From Hofstenia miamia (lineage: Eukaryota > Xenacoelomorpha > Acoela): 64,000 nucleotides of DNA. Position 1 is the stretch's first letter, and every line of letters begins with the position of its first letter. The translations under genes were made by a program, and so were the position numbers. The notes under the pieces were generated by a model that was given only the letters and a program-made list of their open reading frames with translations, was not told the DNA's origin and searched no databases. Location of the stretch: assembly GCA_004352715.1 (NCBI GenBank), contig SCFE01000042.1, positions 539,609 through 603,608 of the forward strand, in the 5' to 3' direction. This document shows positions 21,131 through 31,918 of the stretch, one piece after another.

Positions 21131-22905
21131 ATGGATTCAAGTCAGACTGTTACTTACTCTCCTACTTTTGGGATTCCTCTGGAACAAAGTGTCCCCTGTG
21201 TAAGCGTTGGCAACCAGGACGTTGCCCCTTGCACCATTGGATCGTTGTTAAATTTCTGTCCTCTGACTTCTCCTACCCAAATGGCCCAATGGCAAGATCA
21301 TCTCGCATCAACCAGTCCATATCCACACAAGGGTACCAGCAGCCCCAATATCCATCAACAGGTTTGCAGAGTCTTGAATACACAGAATGCTCCTCCCATT
21401 CCATTTTGTCCATATAATTGTGTTGATAATGTGATGAACTCCCTGCCACACTTTGATACTCAACAAATGGAGATTGAGCACCTGAAAGATGCATTATCAC
21501 AGCAAGTCGCTATGAGAATGGACAGTGAGCATCAAGTCGAGTCTCTCCAAGCTGAGCTCAACACTCAACATGTCACGTATCAGAAGATGGAAATGCAGAT
21601 GCTAGAATCCACTGTTGCATTGGAATTACAAATTCATGAACTAAAAACCAATATGGCCAAGTCAGAAGAAGCCAACCTCTTAAAAACCCCTGTTGATGAA
21701 TTTGTTACTCATGCTACATTAAATGAAGCTTTAGGGGATTGGGCTGAGAAGATCACTGATCAATTTGCACAGATGATTCAATTTGGAGGAGGTGGAAATT
21801 CAACCCCATTCTCTTGAGTGCTCCAATGCCTTCACAGTGCAATGAAAGTAAGGTGATTGTTCCCCCAACTTCAGTGTCATCTTGTATCACTTCATTGGTG
21901 TCGTCTAATCCTACATTTACTCAAGCATCCATTGCTACAGTTGCTACCCCTCAGAGAGATTTCATTCCTTCCGTCCATGCGCAGCCATGTTGCACCTCTG
22001 TGGTAATGACTGCTAAAGAACATGTTAGTGATGTTATGAGTCCTGTAAATGGTAACACCTCAGATAAGCTACCCTGATTTCGTCATTCAATTCTTTCTTT
22101 TGAGACTCCCAGACAAATACCAGTGCACAGTAAACATTCAGTATTGCCTAAGTTCACTGGACAAATTGATGCAGTTTCACAATCCTTTGAGGAGTGGTTC
22201 TTTTTGTTTGAGCTTCACATGAAACAGTATAAAACATCTCAAGAAGACGCTGTATCACAGTTCCCACTGTATTTAAGTGGGCTAGCATACAATCAATACA
22301 TGATGTTGGATCAGAATATCAAGACTGACTATCAACTGTTAGTTGGGTTTTTTGAGGATCACTACAAAGCCCCTCACATAAAACACCAATACAAGACTTT
22401 ACTTTGTGATATGTCTTTTAAGAGAGGGGACGATATTCGTAATTACATCACGCAAGTTGAAAGACTTTTTTGATTAAGCAGTTTGTCTCCTGAATACTCT
22501 CAGCATGACCTCTTCTCTTATATTTGCAGAGGTTTTCCCCCTTCTATTCATAGTCGCCTGGAAATGAAATGTGACCCAGAGGAGAGTTTGCATGAGATTA
22601 TAAGAAAGGCAATTAGTGTTGTTTACATGATTTATAACTCTAGTAGAATTGACAAAGATCTTCATGAATTATCTGGAACAAATGTAAGATATGAACCCAA
22701 GAAAACAGTTTTGAAGAAAGATTTTGACATGGCTTCAGTGAGGTGTTTCCACTGTGGCAAGAAAGGACATTTCAAATCTAATTGTAAGGCAAAGATCCAA
22801 ATTGTTGCTGAAGGTGAAGGCTTCTTGGTTGATGATCCTGCTGCATCTTCTACCAACACATTATTAGTTGATTTGACAGAGAACAAGTCACCACATTTAA
22901 ATTAA
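21131..22905 (+). pseudogene. gag: gypsy gag, family A
   Basis: Gag begins at 21131 (MDSSQTVTYSPTFGIP). Residues 1-100 are Pro/Ser/Gln-rich. Residues about 120-195 form a coiled coil (MEIEHLKDALSQQ, VESLQAELNTQH, ELQIHELKTNMAKSEE). A Ser/Thr/Pro linker follows, then a capsid-like domain (LPKFTGQIDAVSQSFEEW, FKRGDDIRNYITQVERLF, FSYICRGFPPSI) and a CX2CX4HX4C zinc knuckle (22744-22785). The frame shifts near 21814, and TGA stops at 22075-22077 and 22471-22473 interrupt it; the second is CGA in the fragment at 3343. It ends TAA at 22903-22905. Gag would form the virus-like particle and bind RNA. Confidence 0.88.
22896..22902 (+). promoter_or_regulatory. gag-pol -1 frameshift site (T TTA AAT)
   Basis: The last two gag sense codons TTA AAT, preceded by T, form a canonical slippery heptamer abutting the TAA stop. 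After a -1 slip the frame reads TTT AAA TTA AAT GGA and runs open into protease. GGAG CACTGA CTCC just downstream can form a small hairpin. Conservation in three copies supports function in the ancestor. Confidence 0.8.
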
Positions 22906-23415
22906 ATGGAGCACTGACTCCTTCAAAATGTGCATGGGATGTATTGGTTATTACTAATCTCATAAGGAAAAACCTAATTCCTGTGGAAATGAATGGGCGA
23001 ATTATTAATGCCACTATTGACACCAGAGCTGTTGCTTTGATCATAAGTGATGAATGCTGTAAAGACATTTGCTTTACCCATGACTCAATAAATTCCCCAT
23101 CTGATATTAAACTCATTGATGCGTCAGGAAATTTAATTTCATTAAAAGGGAAGTTACAAAATGCTGTGTTAAAGATTTGTGCTGAACAATTTGAAGTGGA
23201 CCTCATTGTCATCAATACCACTAATTATCAACTCCCCTATGATTTGATTTTGGGCAATGACTTTCTCAAGAGAAACTCATGTGTGATTGATTATAAAAAT
23301 AATACGATATCTATAAAGGATCAAGATGCCACACAGTTAGCTACAATCCCTGAACAGGAAGTTGTGTTCAATTTAGATGAGCCTGTCTACTTAGAAGCTA
23401 AGCACTGGACCTGAG
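22906..23415 (+). pseudogene. pol: gypsy aspartic protease
   Basis: The -1 frame product includes NATIDTRAVALIISDECC, the retropepsin active site with the Gly of D-T-G changed to Arg (GGA to AGA), and LPYDLILGNDFLKRNSCVIDY. The change should inactivate it. The stop TGA at 23413 follows EAKHWT, a break shared with unit 2. Confidence 0.85.
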
Positions 23416-24700
23416 TAGCTGTGTTTTCAAACTCAAAGATGAATGGAGATGTGATGATAGCAGGCCAAAGAGGCAAATATATTAAAGGCATCTCTTTTTC
23501 GCCTGATCTATGTAAAGTAAGTTCAGGAAAAACCTATGTCACCATTCTTAATGGCTCAACACATCCAGTGCGATTTAATAAATCAGATCTACAAATAATA
23601 GGAGTTCCAGTTTGGGTTGAGAGTGTAGAGGCCTCCTGCTTATCCATATGTACCGCCATTCATGATCTAGAAGAGTTGTCTAGTGTTAAGATCCCTACTG
23701 TAAATAATGAAACCCATTCACATCTAAATGATACAGAGAAGAGATCACCCATTTCAATACTTCAGAGTAAGAGTGAAGTTTTTAATTATGGTACAATCAG
23801 CATGGGGCAAGCAATTGGAGAAGAACATGCGATTGAGGTAAAGCAGGATAAGCCAATTTGATTACCTGTTCACTGGGTTCCAGAAAACCTCAAATCAGAA
23901 TATGAGAAAATTCTAAAGGATCTAATTGAGAGTGGAATAATTCAGGGAAGCAATAGTCCCTATGCAGCCCCAACCATGTTTATTTGGCAAGGGGAAAAGT
24001 ACAGGCTCTGTATTGACTTTAGAAAATTGAACGATGTCATGATCAAAGATGCTTACCCATTGCCTTGAATCGAGGATCTTTTATATGATGCCAGTAAATA
24101 TAAGTTTTTTTCCTGCCTCAATCTATGTAAAGCCTACTGGCAAGTACTGATGCATCTGTCCAACATTCCAAAAACCGCATTCATCACACCCTATGGCCTA
24201 TATGAATGGAAATATATGGCCTTTGGGTTGTGTAATGCTCCCGCAACCTTTCACCACTATGTCACCAAAATCTTAACCAACAAGTCCAATATTCTCAAAC
24301 CTGCGATTTCAGCATATATTGATGATATTCTTGTAGCAAGCAACACTTTTGATGAACATCTTCAGAAATTAAACCGGACTTTGGAATTGTTGCAGAAAGC
24401 CAGACTTAAAGTGAATGGTAATAAATGTTTTTTGGCACAGATTAAAGTCACGTTTTTGGGCAGAGTAATCAAACACAGAAGGATCTCAATAAAAACCAAT
24501 GCAAAGCAGTTTTTAGAAAAAATTGAAACACCCAGGAGCAGAAAAGATGTGCAGAGGCTAATGGGATTCTTAAATTACTATGGAATGTTTATCCCAGATT
24601 TGGCGAGAAAACAAAATCCATCACTCAATTGCTTAAAAAATCTCACAAATTCAAATGGACATGGACTGAGCAGGAAGCATTAGCAGGAATCTAAACCAAG
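23416..24700 (+). pseudogene. pol: gypsy reverse transcriptase
   Basis: The spacer (GKTYVTILNGSTHPVRF) leads into RT: SEYEKILKDLIESGIIQGSN, YRLCIDFRKLND, CLNLCKAYWQV, MAFGLCNAPATF and YIDDILVAS (YIDD at 24315-24326). The thumb and MGFLNYYGMFIPDL follow. TGA stops at 23859-23861 and 24066-24068 each replace a codon that is CGA, AGA or CAA in sister copies. A frameshift near 24605 ends the open part. Confidence 0.88.
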
Positions 24701-25120
24701 CTCCAAAAGATACCATCGTTAAATACCCTGGATTATACTAAGGATTTCATCGTAGACTGCAATGCAAGTGCTGATAGCACACACACTGAAAAGGTTGCTG
24801 ATAAGATAGTGAAGGAATGGATTTTAAAATACGGCCCTNGCGTGTTGAGCCAAGAGATACATGGAGTTGAAAGCCTGGTTCAATATTTTAGTAGGAAATT
24901 ATGAGCTGCTGAGAAAAATTACGGCGTGACCAAATGTGAGATGTTAGCATTAGTGGAGTTGCTCAAGAAGTTTCGATATTTTATCTTAGGTCGCAAGTTC
25001 ATCGTGCGCACTGACAACAGCGCACTAGCCTGGCTTAAAAAATTCTCAGAGATAAGTCCAATATAGTAGCCAGATGGATAGAATATCTTAATGATTTTTC
25101 TTTTTCAATAAAACATCGCC
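24700..25120 (+). pseudogene. pol: gypsy RNase H, disrupted
   Basis: RNase H sequence (TLDYTKDFIVDCNASA, then VLSQEIHGVESLVQYFSRKL and VRTDNSALAWLKKF) is interrupted at 24774-24839 by about 65 bp of integrase sequence ending in a single n. The first catalytic region reads DCNAS instead of DCDAS. A one-base loss near 25050 breaks the tail. Confidence 0.8.
24774..24839 (+). repeat. Misplaced integrase patch ending in n
   Basis: This stretch repeats 25797-25860 (TEKVADKIVKEWILKYGP) in the same orientation and ends at the lone ambiguous base. It is most simply a gap-closing chimera between repeat copies. Confidence 0.8.
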
Positions 25121-26827
25121 CTGGACGTTTACATCTGAACACTGACTATTGGACAGCATTGCCAAGCTATGAAAGGGATTTAAAAAAGCTGGCTGGGGAG
25201 AAGATCCCATTTGGATTTATACCACACACTGAATATGAGTTGATTCCCGAAATAAATGCTGATCAAAATGGTAAAGAAATTTTGCCAATCTTAATCTGAG
25301 AAGAAATATCTGAAGAAGAAATTATTAAACATCAACAAAATGATCTGATACTCTCTGATATCATGAAAAGAATGAAGGACCCCTTCTTTCCCTTTCACTG
25401 ACTGCAGTTAGGTATTACAATCAATATAACTGGACAATGACAGAGAAAGGATTACTATATGTGAAAAGTCGGAATAATCGCCTTGCTATTCCTGAATATT
25501 TTAAAAGGGATCTCATGAGAAGGGTTCACAAAAGAGGACATTTAGGAATTATACAAACCAAAAAGACGTTTAACTCTCAGTATGTTACCATTGGAATTAG
25601 ATCAACAGTTCAGGACGTAATAGATAAATGTGGGAAGTGTCTGTTGAATAACTCCTCTCATTTCCCAGAACAATGGGCGGAATTAGAATGTCATGTGGCC
25701 ACCAGTCCCAATGAAATTGTGCATATGGACCTAGAGCAATTATCTTGTGACAGCAATGGATTTCAGCATCTTTTAGTGATAGAATAATTCCAATGGATAG
25801 CACACACACTGAAAAGGTTGCTGATAAGATAGTGAAGGAATGGATTTTAAAATACGGCCCTATGTCTTGGCTTATCTCGGATCATGGTCCACAGTTTGAA
25901 AGTAATTTGATGAAAACCCTTATGTCTGAATTAGAAATAATACATGATTTTACTACTGCATACCACCCTCAAGCCAATGGTTTAGTGGAACGGCTAAACA
26001 GAACTCTAATAAAATTAATCAGGGTGGCTTTATCACGAGCAGCAGGGAAAGATTGGCGGCAGGTAATAGAATGTATCAAATTCTTTTATAATACCTCAGT
26101 TCATTCTACAACCAGGGTCAGTCTGTTTAAAGCTATGTTTGGCCGTGAAGCATTAACCTCATTATCAATGATGTATCCTAATTACTCAGAAATTACCTTA
26201 TATAAATATGTCAATCAGTTGTTATGTGATATGCAGCAAATTCACTTAACCATTTGTCACAACACTAGTCAATCGTGTATTAGACAAAAGAGAACGTTTA
26301 ATAAAAAATTATATGGTGAATCACATAAATGAGGAGATAAAGTATTTGCATATCTACCTCGTGTAACAACTGATCACAATCAAGTATGGAAATTAGCCAA
26401 TAATTGGCAAGGACCATTCACTGTGGAGAAAGTGCTCGACCACAACACATATACACTTAATAACGGAAAAACCGTTCATTTTCAGAGACTAAAACAATCA
26501 ATTAAAGACATTGAGAATGTCATCATTGATGACAATAATGAATTTACATTAGTTGATACTGGTATTGATGAATTTGCAACTTATAATAATTTAACCGAAT
26601 TTGCTGAGGAAGATTTTTATGATTCTGATTTTGACCCTGAGATAATAGATAATTGTGGCTCATGAGTGTTGCCTTCAAGGCGAGCCAGAGACAATCAAAC
26701 TTATGATCCCAATATTTGGGACCTTAACCTTATAGATATGTTTAGGAATGATACTGATAGGGAAGAAAAAACGCGAGTTGCCAGCTCCTCCGCCCCGTCG
26801 ACAAGTGAGAAGGAAAATGGAGGTTAG
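25121..26827 (+). pseudogene. pol: gypsy integrase
   Basis: It has a linker (DYWTALPSYERDLKK), an H-H-C-C zinc region (MRRVHKRGHLGI, CGKCLLNNS) and a DDE core with Asp at 25738-25740, Asp at 25880-25882 and Glu at 25988-25990; the last two are 35 residues apart. The C-terminal beta module (LANNWQGPFTVEKV) follows. A 25-bp deletion at about 25786 removes the strand after the first Asp and shifts the frame. TGA stops at 26330 and 26663 interrupt the tail. Pol ends TAG at 26825-26827, 80 bp inside ORF3. Confidence 0.88.
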
Positions 26828-28249
26828 CGGACATGATGGTACATCCTCATCTAGGCATGGGAGACATGGATCTTTGCTTGATGAGGCACGCGAAAACAAA
26901 CGAGGACGACATGAAGGTGCTGAGGAGAGTCCTATCCCGTGTGGGCGACACGTAGCTCCACAATTAGGAGAGGAGACAGCATTGACACTGTCCTCATCTT
27001 GCTACTATGTGGGGGGACACGTACTTCCACGTGCGTGAGCAGAGCTGGCACCAAAAACCTCACAAACTTTAAAAACACAAAATTTACATAACCCATTTAG
27101 TGCATTACAAAATGTAAATACCTCCCCAAAGAGTGATTTGATAGCCCCCTCGACCTCTGATAGTTCCGTTACTTCAACAGTCAGATCCAGGAAGACAGAA
27201 GAATGAAAGAAAAAGATGTCGAAAGTTGGTGAAGAAACACTGCACCCCTATTTCATAGCTACACGTAGAGCAGTACATTACATTCGGGATAATATTTCGG
27301 AAGAAACACAGAACCAATTACGATGGACATACAATACTAGACAGTTAAGTTGTTCTATTGATATAATACCTTTTATAATTGATGCAGAAAGACGTCCACA
27401 AATATAATATGTTATGATTCAAGTATGCTTGAAGGAATTAGTCGCTCATATTGGAGAAGTACAGTGCATATTTCTTTTGATGAAGACTTCTCAATCTACA
27501 ATCTTTGCAAATTTCTAAATAATGGAAGCACAATTCGAAGTTTTGAATGCATTAATATTGATTTCCCAAACCTTTTAGTAATATATTTCTTGAGAATTCA
27601 TGAAATACAAGATGAACATATAATGGAGCAGATAGAAATTGCATATCAGATAGCAAAAGTTGAAGGAATACGGCTTGTAATAGTACTCAGGGAAGAACAT
27701 GAAGACAGCATCCCCGAAGCAATAGAAAGCCTTCACTACAGAATGGAGAATTTCATTATTCTCTATTGATCTACCTATAGTCAAATAGCTATGCAACACA
27801 CTCATATGCTATCAGTTACTAAACTATTATTTACAGATCTTATGTTATGTGAAAAAATTCCCTCACATAGATTAGCGGTGGATAAAAAATTATTAATTGA
27901 TACCATACTGCAGGCACAAACACTGGAAGTACTAAATGTAAACTCTATACACACAGTAATAGATATGAGGGTCAGTTTCGCTTTTGCTCAAAGTGTTGAA
28001 ACCTTACAAGGAATCCAGGCTATATGGTCAGACATCAAAGCTACAAAAAACCCTGAGTCTGATTGGCCCAACTTACAAATAAAAAGTCCCAGTTCTCAAT
28101 ATCATCAATCTGTTGAGCAATTATTACGAGAAATCAAGTTTTCCTATGACATGCAAGATCAGAAAAACTTTAAGTCCCAGTTGTTTTCAGAAGAAAAGTG
28201 CCTGACATTTATGCAAGAGATGCCATATGGATCATGGCCATCTATCTAA
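26748..28249 (+). pseudogene. Family A ORF3, copy 1 (unknown, conserved post-pol protein)
   Basis: It starts at an ATG conserved in units 1, 2 and 4 that overlaps the end of pol in another frame. Order: a basic segment (PPPRRQVRRKMEVS, SSSRHGRHGSLL), a Ser/Thr-rich linker, ETLHPYFIATRRAVHYIRD, CSIDIIPFIIDAERRP, SYWRSTVHISFDEDF, CINIDFPNLLVIYFLRIHE and a helical C-terminal part ending YGSWPSI. No signal peptide, membrane span or glycoprotein features are seen, so it is not a typical env. TGA stops at 27036, 27204 and 27768, and a roughly 10-bp deletion near 27407, interrupt it. A divergent homologue occurs in family C at 41323-42560. I do not recognise the family. Confidence 0.65.
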
Positions 28250-28289
28250 CTAGAGCTCCTCATATAATTTTACTGATCAATCACAACAA

Positions 28290-29810
28290 ATGAATAGCCC
28301 CCTCGACCTCTGATAGTTCCATTACTTCAACAGTCAGATCCAGGAAGACAGAAGAACGAAAGTAAAAGATGTCAAAAAATGGTGAAGAAACACTGCACTG
28401 CTATTTCATAGCTACACATAGAGCAGTACATTACATTCGGGATAATATTTCAGAAGAAACACAGAACCAATTACAATGGACATGCAATACTGGACAGTTA
28501 AGTTGTTCTATTGATATAATACCTTTTATAATTGATGTGGAAAGACGTCCATGAATAAATTCCATAATATGTTATGATTCAAGTATGCTTGAAGGAATTA
28601 GTTGCTCATATTGGAGAAGTACAGTGCATATTTCTTTTGATGAAGACTTCTCAATCTACAATCTTTGCAAATTTTTAAATAATGGAAGCACAATTCAAAG
28701 TTTTGAATGCATTAATATTGATTTCCCAAACCTTTTAGTAATATATTTTTTGAGAATTCATGAAATACAAGATGAACATATAATGGAGCAGATAGAAATT
28801 GCATATCAGATAGCAAAAGTTGAAGAGATCATGAAGACTCCCAAACAGTTTTTTAGAGAAGAAGAATTATTGGCTACATCCTCAGTTCAATTATCTCCAC
28901 ACATCCGTGACCTTATTGAGAAAGCTAATTTAGAGAAATTTGGGGGATCACCTCATCCTACCCCTCAATGGTCGATTACTGAAAATGAAAGGATTCTCAT
29001 GCTTGAGCATGACCCTTCTGACTTTGATAAAGAGTTATTGACTCAAAAGAGAGTACTAGTGGAAAATAGTGAAAAGGATGTTCTTGGAATGATGAAGTGG
29101 TGTTTAACCAAGATGTTTTCAAAAAAGAACTGGTCATTCTACAATCCCCAGGGCAACAAGTAGCTCTGGAAGTAGAATGCACTACTGCCTGAATGAAAAT
29201 TTCTAGCAAACAAATTGAGGAATTGCATAAGCATGGATTAAGAAATCGATTTTGGGATACAATTAAGCATGCACAGATCAACTATCCTGTTATGATTGGG
29301 ACTGCTAGTTTACAAACCAAGTGTTTGTTTGCAGATTTAGAGAACAATATTCAGAAGGAAAATTTGTTATGCATTCCACCTCCCTGTGTTGAGACTCCAT
29401 TGATTCAACCAAAATGGCGATTAAAGAAAAACAAGAAGAAAGTAGCAGCCCACCTTCCTGATAGACTGAACTTTGTGAGCATTCGTGCTGAGGCGAATAA
29501 ACTGATTAAAACCGATGAATACAAGTCAGTACGTGAAAAATTACTGGCCAGTGTTAACAAAGAAAGAATCTTTATTGATGGAAAGCTGACGATTCGTGAT
29601 ATCTTTAACAGAGGGACTGCGATTAACGAGCAATTAAGAAAGAACTGCCCCATTAACAACCAGTTGCCTACAATCCACTATTTCAAGCTAAAAGATGAAG
29701 TTGTGACACAGAGAGAGGTTTTAATGCAACTCTCCCATGAGCCTCAGTATGCTGAATTAAAAGAATGGGAAGGAGAATTAGCAATGAAAATGGTCATAGC
29801 TACTCAATGA
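28290..29810 (+). pseudogene. Family A ORF3, partial tandem copy 2 plus C-terminal part
   Basis: 28290-28830 repeats 27140-27665 almost exactly (ETLHCYFIATHRAVHYIRD, SYWRSTVHISFDEDF). After QIAKVEE it loses 36 bp, then continues with sequence absent from copy 1 (FFREEELLATSSVQLSPHIR). A frame change follows to a 205-codon segment (29193-29810) ending in REVLMQLSHEPQYAELKEW. The final 35 codons match the C-terminal stub left in units 1 and 2, so they are the true ORF3 end. The C-terminal half is Lys/Glu-rich and predicted helical. The function is unknown. Confidence 0.6.
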
Positions 29811-29857
29811 AGAGTCTCAGGTCCTACTCTCCACCTACTGCCGCAAAATTAATTTGA

Positions 29858-29870
29858 GCAAAGGGGGGCG
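29858..29870 (+). promoter_or_regulatory. Polypurine tract
   Basis: GCAAAGGGGGGCG immediately precedes the 3' LTR start. It is the plus-strand primer site of the element. Confidence 0.85.
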
Positions 29871-30030
29871 TGTAGAGTCACTCAGGGAATTTTCATGATT
29901 ATTATTTGTTTATTTTTTGATTGTATTAACATTATTCTGACGTAAGAGTAATTTCAAGTTTAGGTTTACGAAAGCTAATTATGTCCCCTCGATGGTGCTA
30001 AGTGTGTTGCTCAAATTTGATTTGTGAGGG
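29871..30030 (+). repeat. Family A 3' LTR, first 160 bp
   Basis: TGTAGAGTCACTCAGGGAA and the following U3 match the 5' LTR at 19803 with scattered differences. The rest lies in the gap. Confidence 0.88.
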
Positions 30031-31030
30031 NNNNNNNNNNNNNNNNNNNNNNNNNNNNNNNNNNNNNNNNNNNNNNNNNNNNNNNNNNNNNNNNNNNNNN
30101 NNNNNNNNNNNNNNNNNNNNNNNNNNNNNNNNNNNNNNNNNNNNNNNNNNNNNNNNNNNNNNNNNNNNNNNNNNNNNNNNNNNNNNNNNNNNNNNNNNNN
30201 NNNNNNNNNNNNNNNNNNNNNNNNNNNNNNNNNNNNNNNNNNNNNNNNNNNNNNNNNNNNNNNNNNNNNNNNNNNNNNNNNNNNNNNNNNNNNNNNNNNN
30301 NNNNNNNNNNNNNNNNNNNNNNNNNNNNNNNNNNNNNNNNNNNNNNNNNNNNNNNNNNNNNNNNNNNNNNNNNNNNNNNNNNNNNNNNNNNNNNNNNNNN
30401 NNNNNNNNNNNNNNNNNNNNNNNNNNNNNNNNNNNNNNNNNNNNNNNNNNNNNNNNNNNNNNNNNNNNNNNNNNNNNNNNNNNNNNNNNNNNNNNNNNNN
30501 NNNNNNNNNNNNNNNNNNNNNNNNNNNNNNNNNNNNNNNNNNNNNNNNNNNNNNNNNNNNNNNNNNNNNNNNNNNNNNNNNNNNNNNNNNNNNNNNNNNN
30601 NNNNNNNNNNNNNNNNNNNNNNNNNNNNNNNNNNNNNNNNNNNNNNNNNNNNNNNNNNNNNNNNNNNNNNNNNNNNNNNNNNNNNNNNNNNNNNNNNNNN
30701 NNNNNNNNNNNNNNNNNNNNNNNNNNNNNNNNNNNNNNNNNNNNNNNNNNNNNNNNNNNNNNNNNNNNNNNNNNNNNNNNNNNNNNNNNNNNNNNNNNNN
30801 NNNNNNNNNNNNNNNNNNNNNNNNNNNNNNNNNNNNNNNNNNNNNNNNNNNNNNNNNNNNNNNNNNNNNNNNNNNNNNNNNNNNNNNNNNNNNNNNNNNN
30901 NNNNNNNNNNNNNNNNNNNNNNNNNNNNNNNNNNNNNNNNNNNNNNNNNNNNNNNNNNNNNNNNNNNNNNNNNNNNNNNNNNNNNNNNNNNNNNNNNNNN
31001 NNNNNNNNNNNNNNNNNNNNNNNNNNNNNN
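30031..31030. other. Assembly gap (1000 Ns)
   Basis: A fixed-length gap that interrupts the 3' LTR of unit 4. Confidence 0.98.
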
Positions 31031-31350
31031 GTATAAAAGACTATTATAAATTTGTACATCAAATGAACACTCCACAAGGTATATTATTATCTGCATTTAC
31101 TAGTCATAACAATCAGTGTAAATTTAAGAAATTTTTTGTGAAACCATTGTAGCTAATAATTAATCATTTTCCTGTCTATTTATTATTAATTTATCAAACA
31201 TATTAACTAGTACATGTAGAAAAAGAGTGAAAGCACAACTATACATTCTCTATTTACTAAATTGTAATACTGTTCCCCAAATCATCATTGTGAAAAAGTT
31301 TTTTATTGATCAAAAACTTGCATTTATCACCCAATGCAATGACGTAGCAT
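31031..31350. other. AT-rich sequence without a gene
   Basis: Nothing recognisable. It has no LTR similarity, so the LTR ends inside the gap. Confidence 0.5.
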
Positions 31351-31791
31351 TTAGGCAGAAAGATAATAAACACCATTGTCGAGTCTAATCTTTACTGTGA
31401 CACCATATCTTGTTTTCAACTGAACAGCATCCATGATTGTTAACCAGATTTTTTTCAGAATTTCACTAGCAGGACTCACAATTGAAAAAGTACATGATGA
31501 TGGTTGTGAATTTACATCATGTAAGCATTGTAAAATATCATCGCCTTCTTCTTGTGCCTTTGTGTTGGGTAAGACAACGACATTATTATTAAGTGCAGGA
31601 CGTTTTTGCTTATGGGGAGCTTTGCATTTTTCTTTTACAGGCGCAGGTGGTGCAATCATCATCTCTTGTGTTAATGGATTATAGTTGGAGGCTGGTGGTG
31701 GAGTTGTACATAGCTCATCAAACAGATTGCCAAGTGAACCAGATACTAATGTTTCAACAGAAATTGCCAAAAGTGAGAGATGAAATTGCAT
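31351..31791 (-). CDS. Hypothetical 146-residue protein with compact promoter
   Basis: An intact minus-strand frame from ATG at 31791 to TAA. The N-terminal third is hydrophobic/neutral (ISVETLVSGSLGNLFDEL). The middle is Pro/Lys-rich (TPPPASNYNPL, APPAPVKEKCKAPHKQKRP). The C-terminal third is compact (ILKKIWLTIMDAVQL, YGVTVKIRLDNGVYYLSA). I do not recognise it. Upstream are a TATA box, TGACGTCA and a CCAAT-repeat array in promoter-like spacing. It lies just left of the Polinton genes on the opposite strand and could be a divergent early-type gene of that element (inference). It is the only sizeable uninterrupted ORF in a plausible promoter context in the window. Confidence 0.5.
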   Translation of the reverse strand: MQFHLSLLAISVETLVSGSLGNLFDELCTTPPPASNYNPLTQEMMIAPPAPVKEKCKAPHKQKRPALNNNVVVLPNTKAQEEGDDILQCLHDVNSQPSSCTFSIVSPASEILKKIWLTIMDAVQLKTRYGVTVKIRLDNGVYYLSA

Positions 31792-31827
31792 AGAAGAAAA
31801 ATAATGATTTTATCTGATAATTTGGGC

Positions 31828-31874
31828 AAATATATAGACTGACTTGTTTAATCAGTCAACACATTATGACGTCA
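31828..31874 (-). promoter_or_regulatory. TATA box and CRE-like site upstream of the 146-residue ORF
   Basis: On the minus strand TATATATTT (31836-31828) lies about 37 bp before the ATG. A perfect TGACGTCA palindrome (31867-31874) lies about 30 bp further upstream. The spacing implies a very short 5' leader. CCAAT repeats continue upstream from 31919. Confidence 0.5.
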
Positions 31875-31918
31875 GTAAAAAACCCGGGCAATATCCAAGA
31901 CCTCTCAGGTCAAAGGCC

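Larger units (their letters stand above)
19803..30030 (+). mobile_element. Ty3/gypsy family A, plus-strand copy (unit 4)
   Basis: The most complete copy: 5' LTR, PBS, leader, gag, slippery site, protease, RT, RNase H, integrase, two partial ORF3 copies, polypurine tract and the first 160 bp of the 3' LTR before a gap. Total length with the hidden LTR would be close to 11 kb. It is non-functional: at least five in-frame stops, several frameshifts, a 25-bp deletion in the integrase core and a foreign patch in RNase H. It lies head-to-head in orientation to the minus-strand array at 1.7-17.9 kb. Confidence 0.9.

Noticed and set aside
26748-29810. Treating ORF3 as a retroviral envelope
   Set aside because: No signal peptide, transmembrane segment, furin-type site or Cys pattern is visible.
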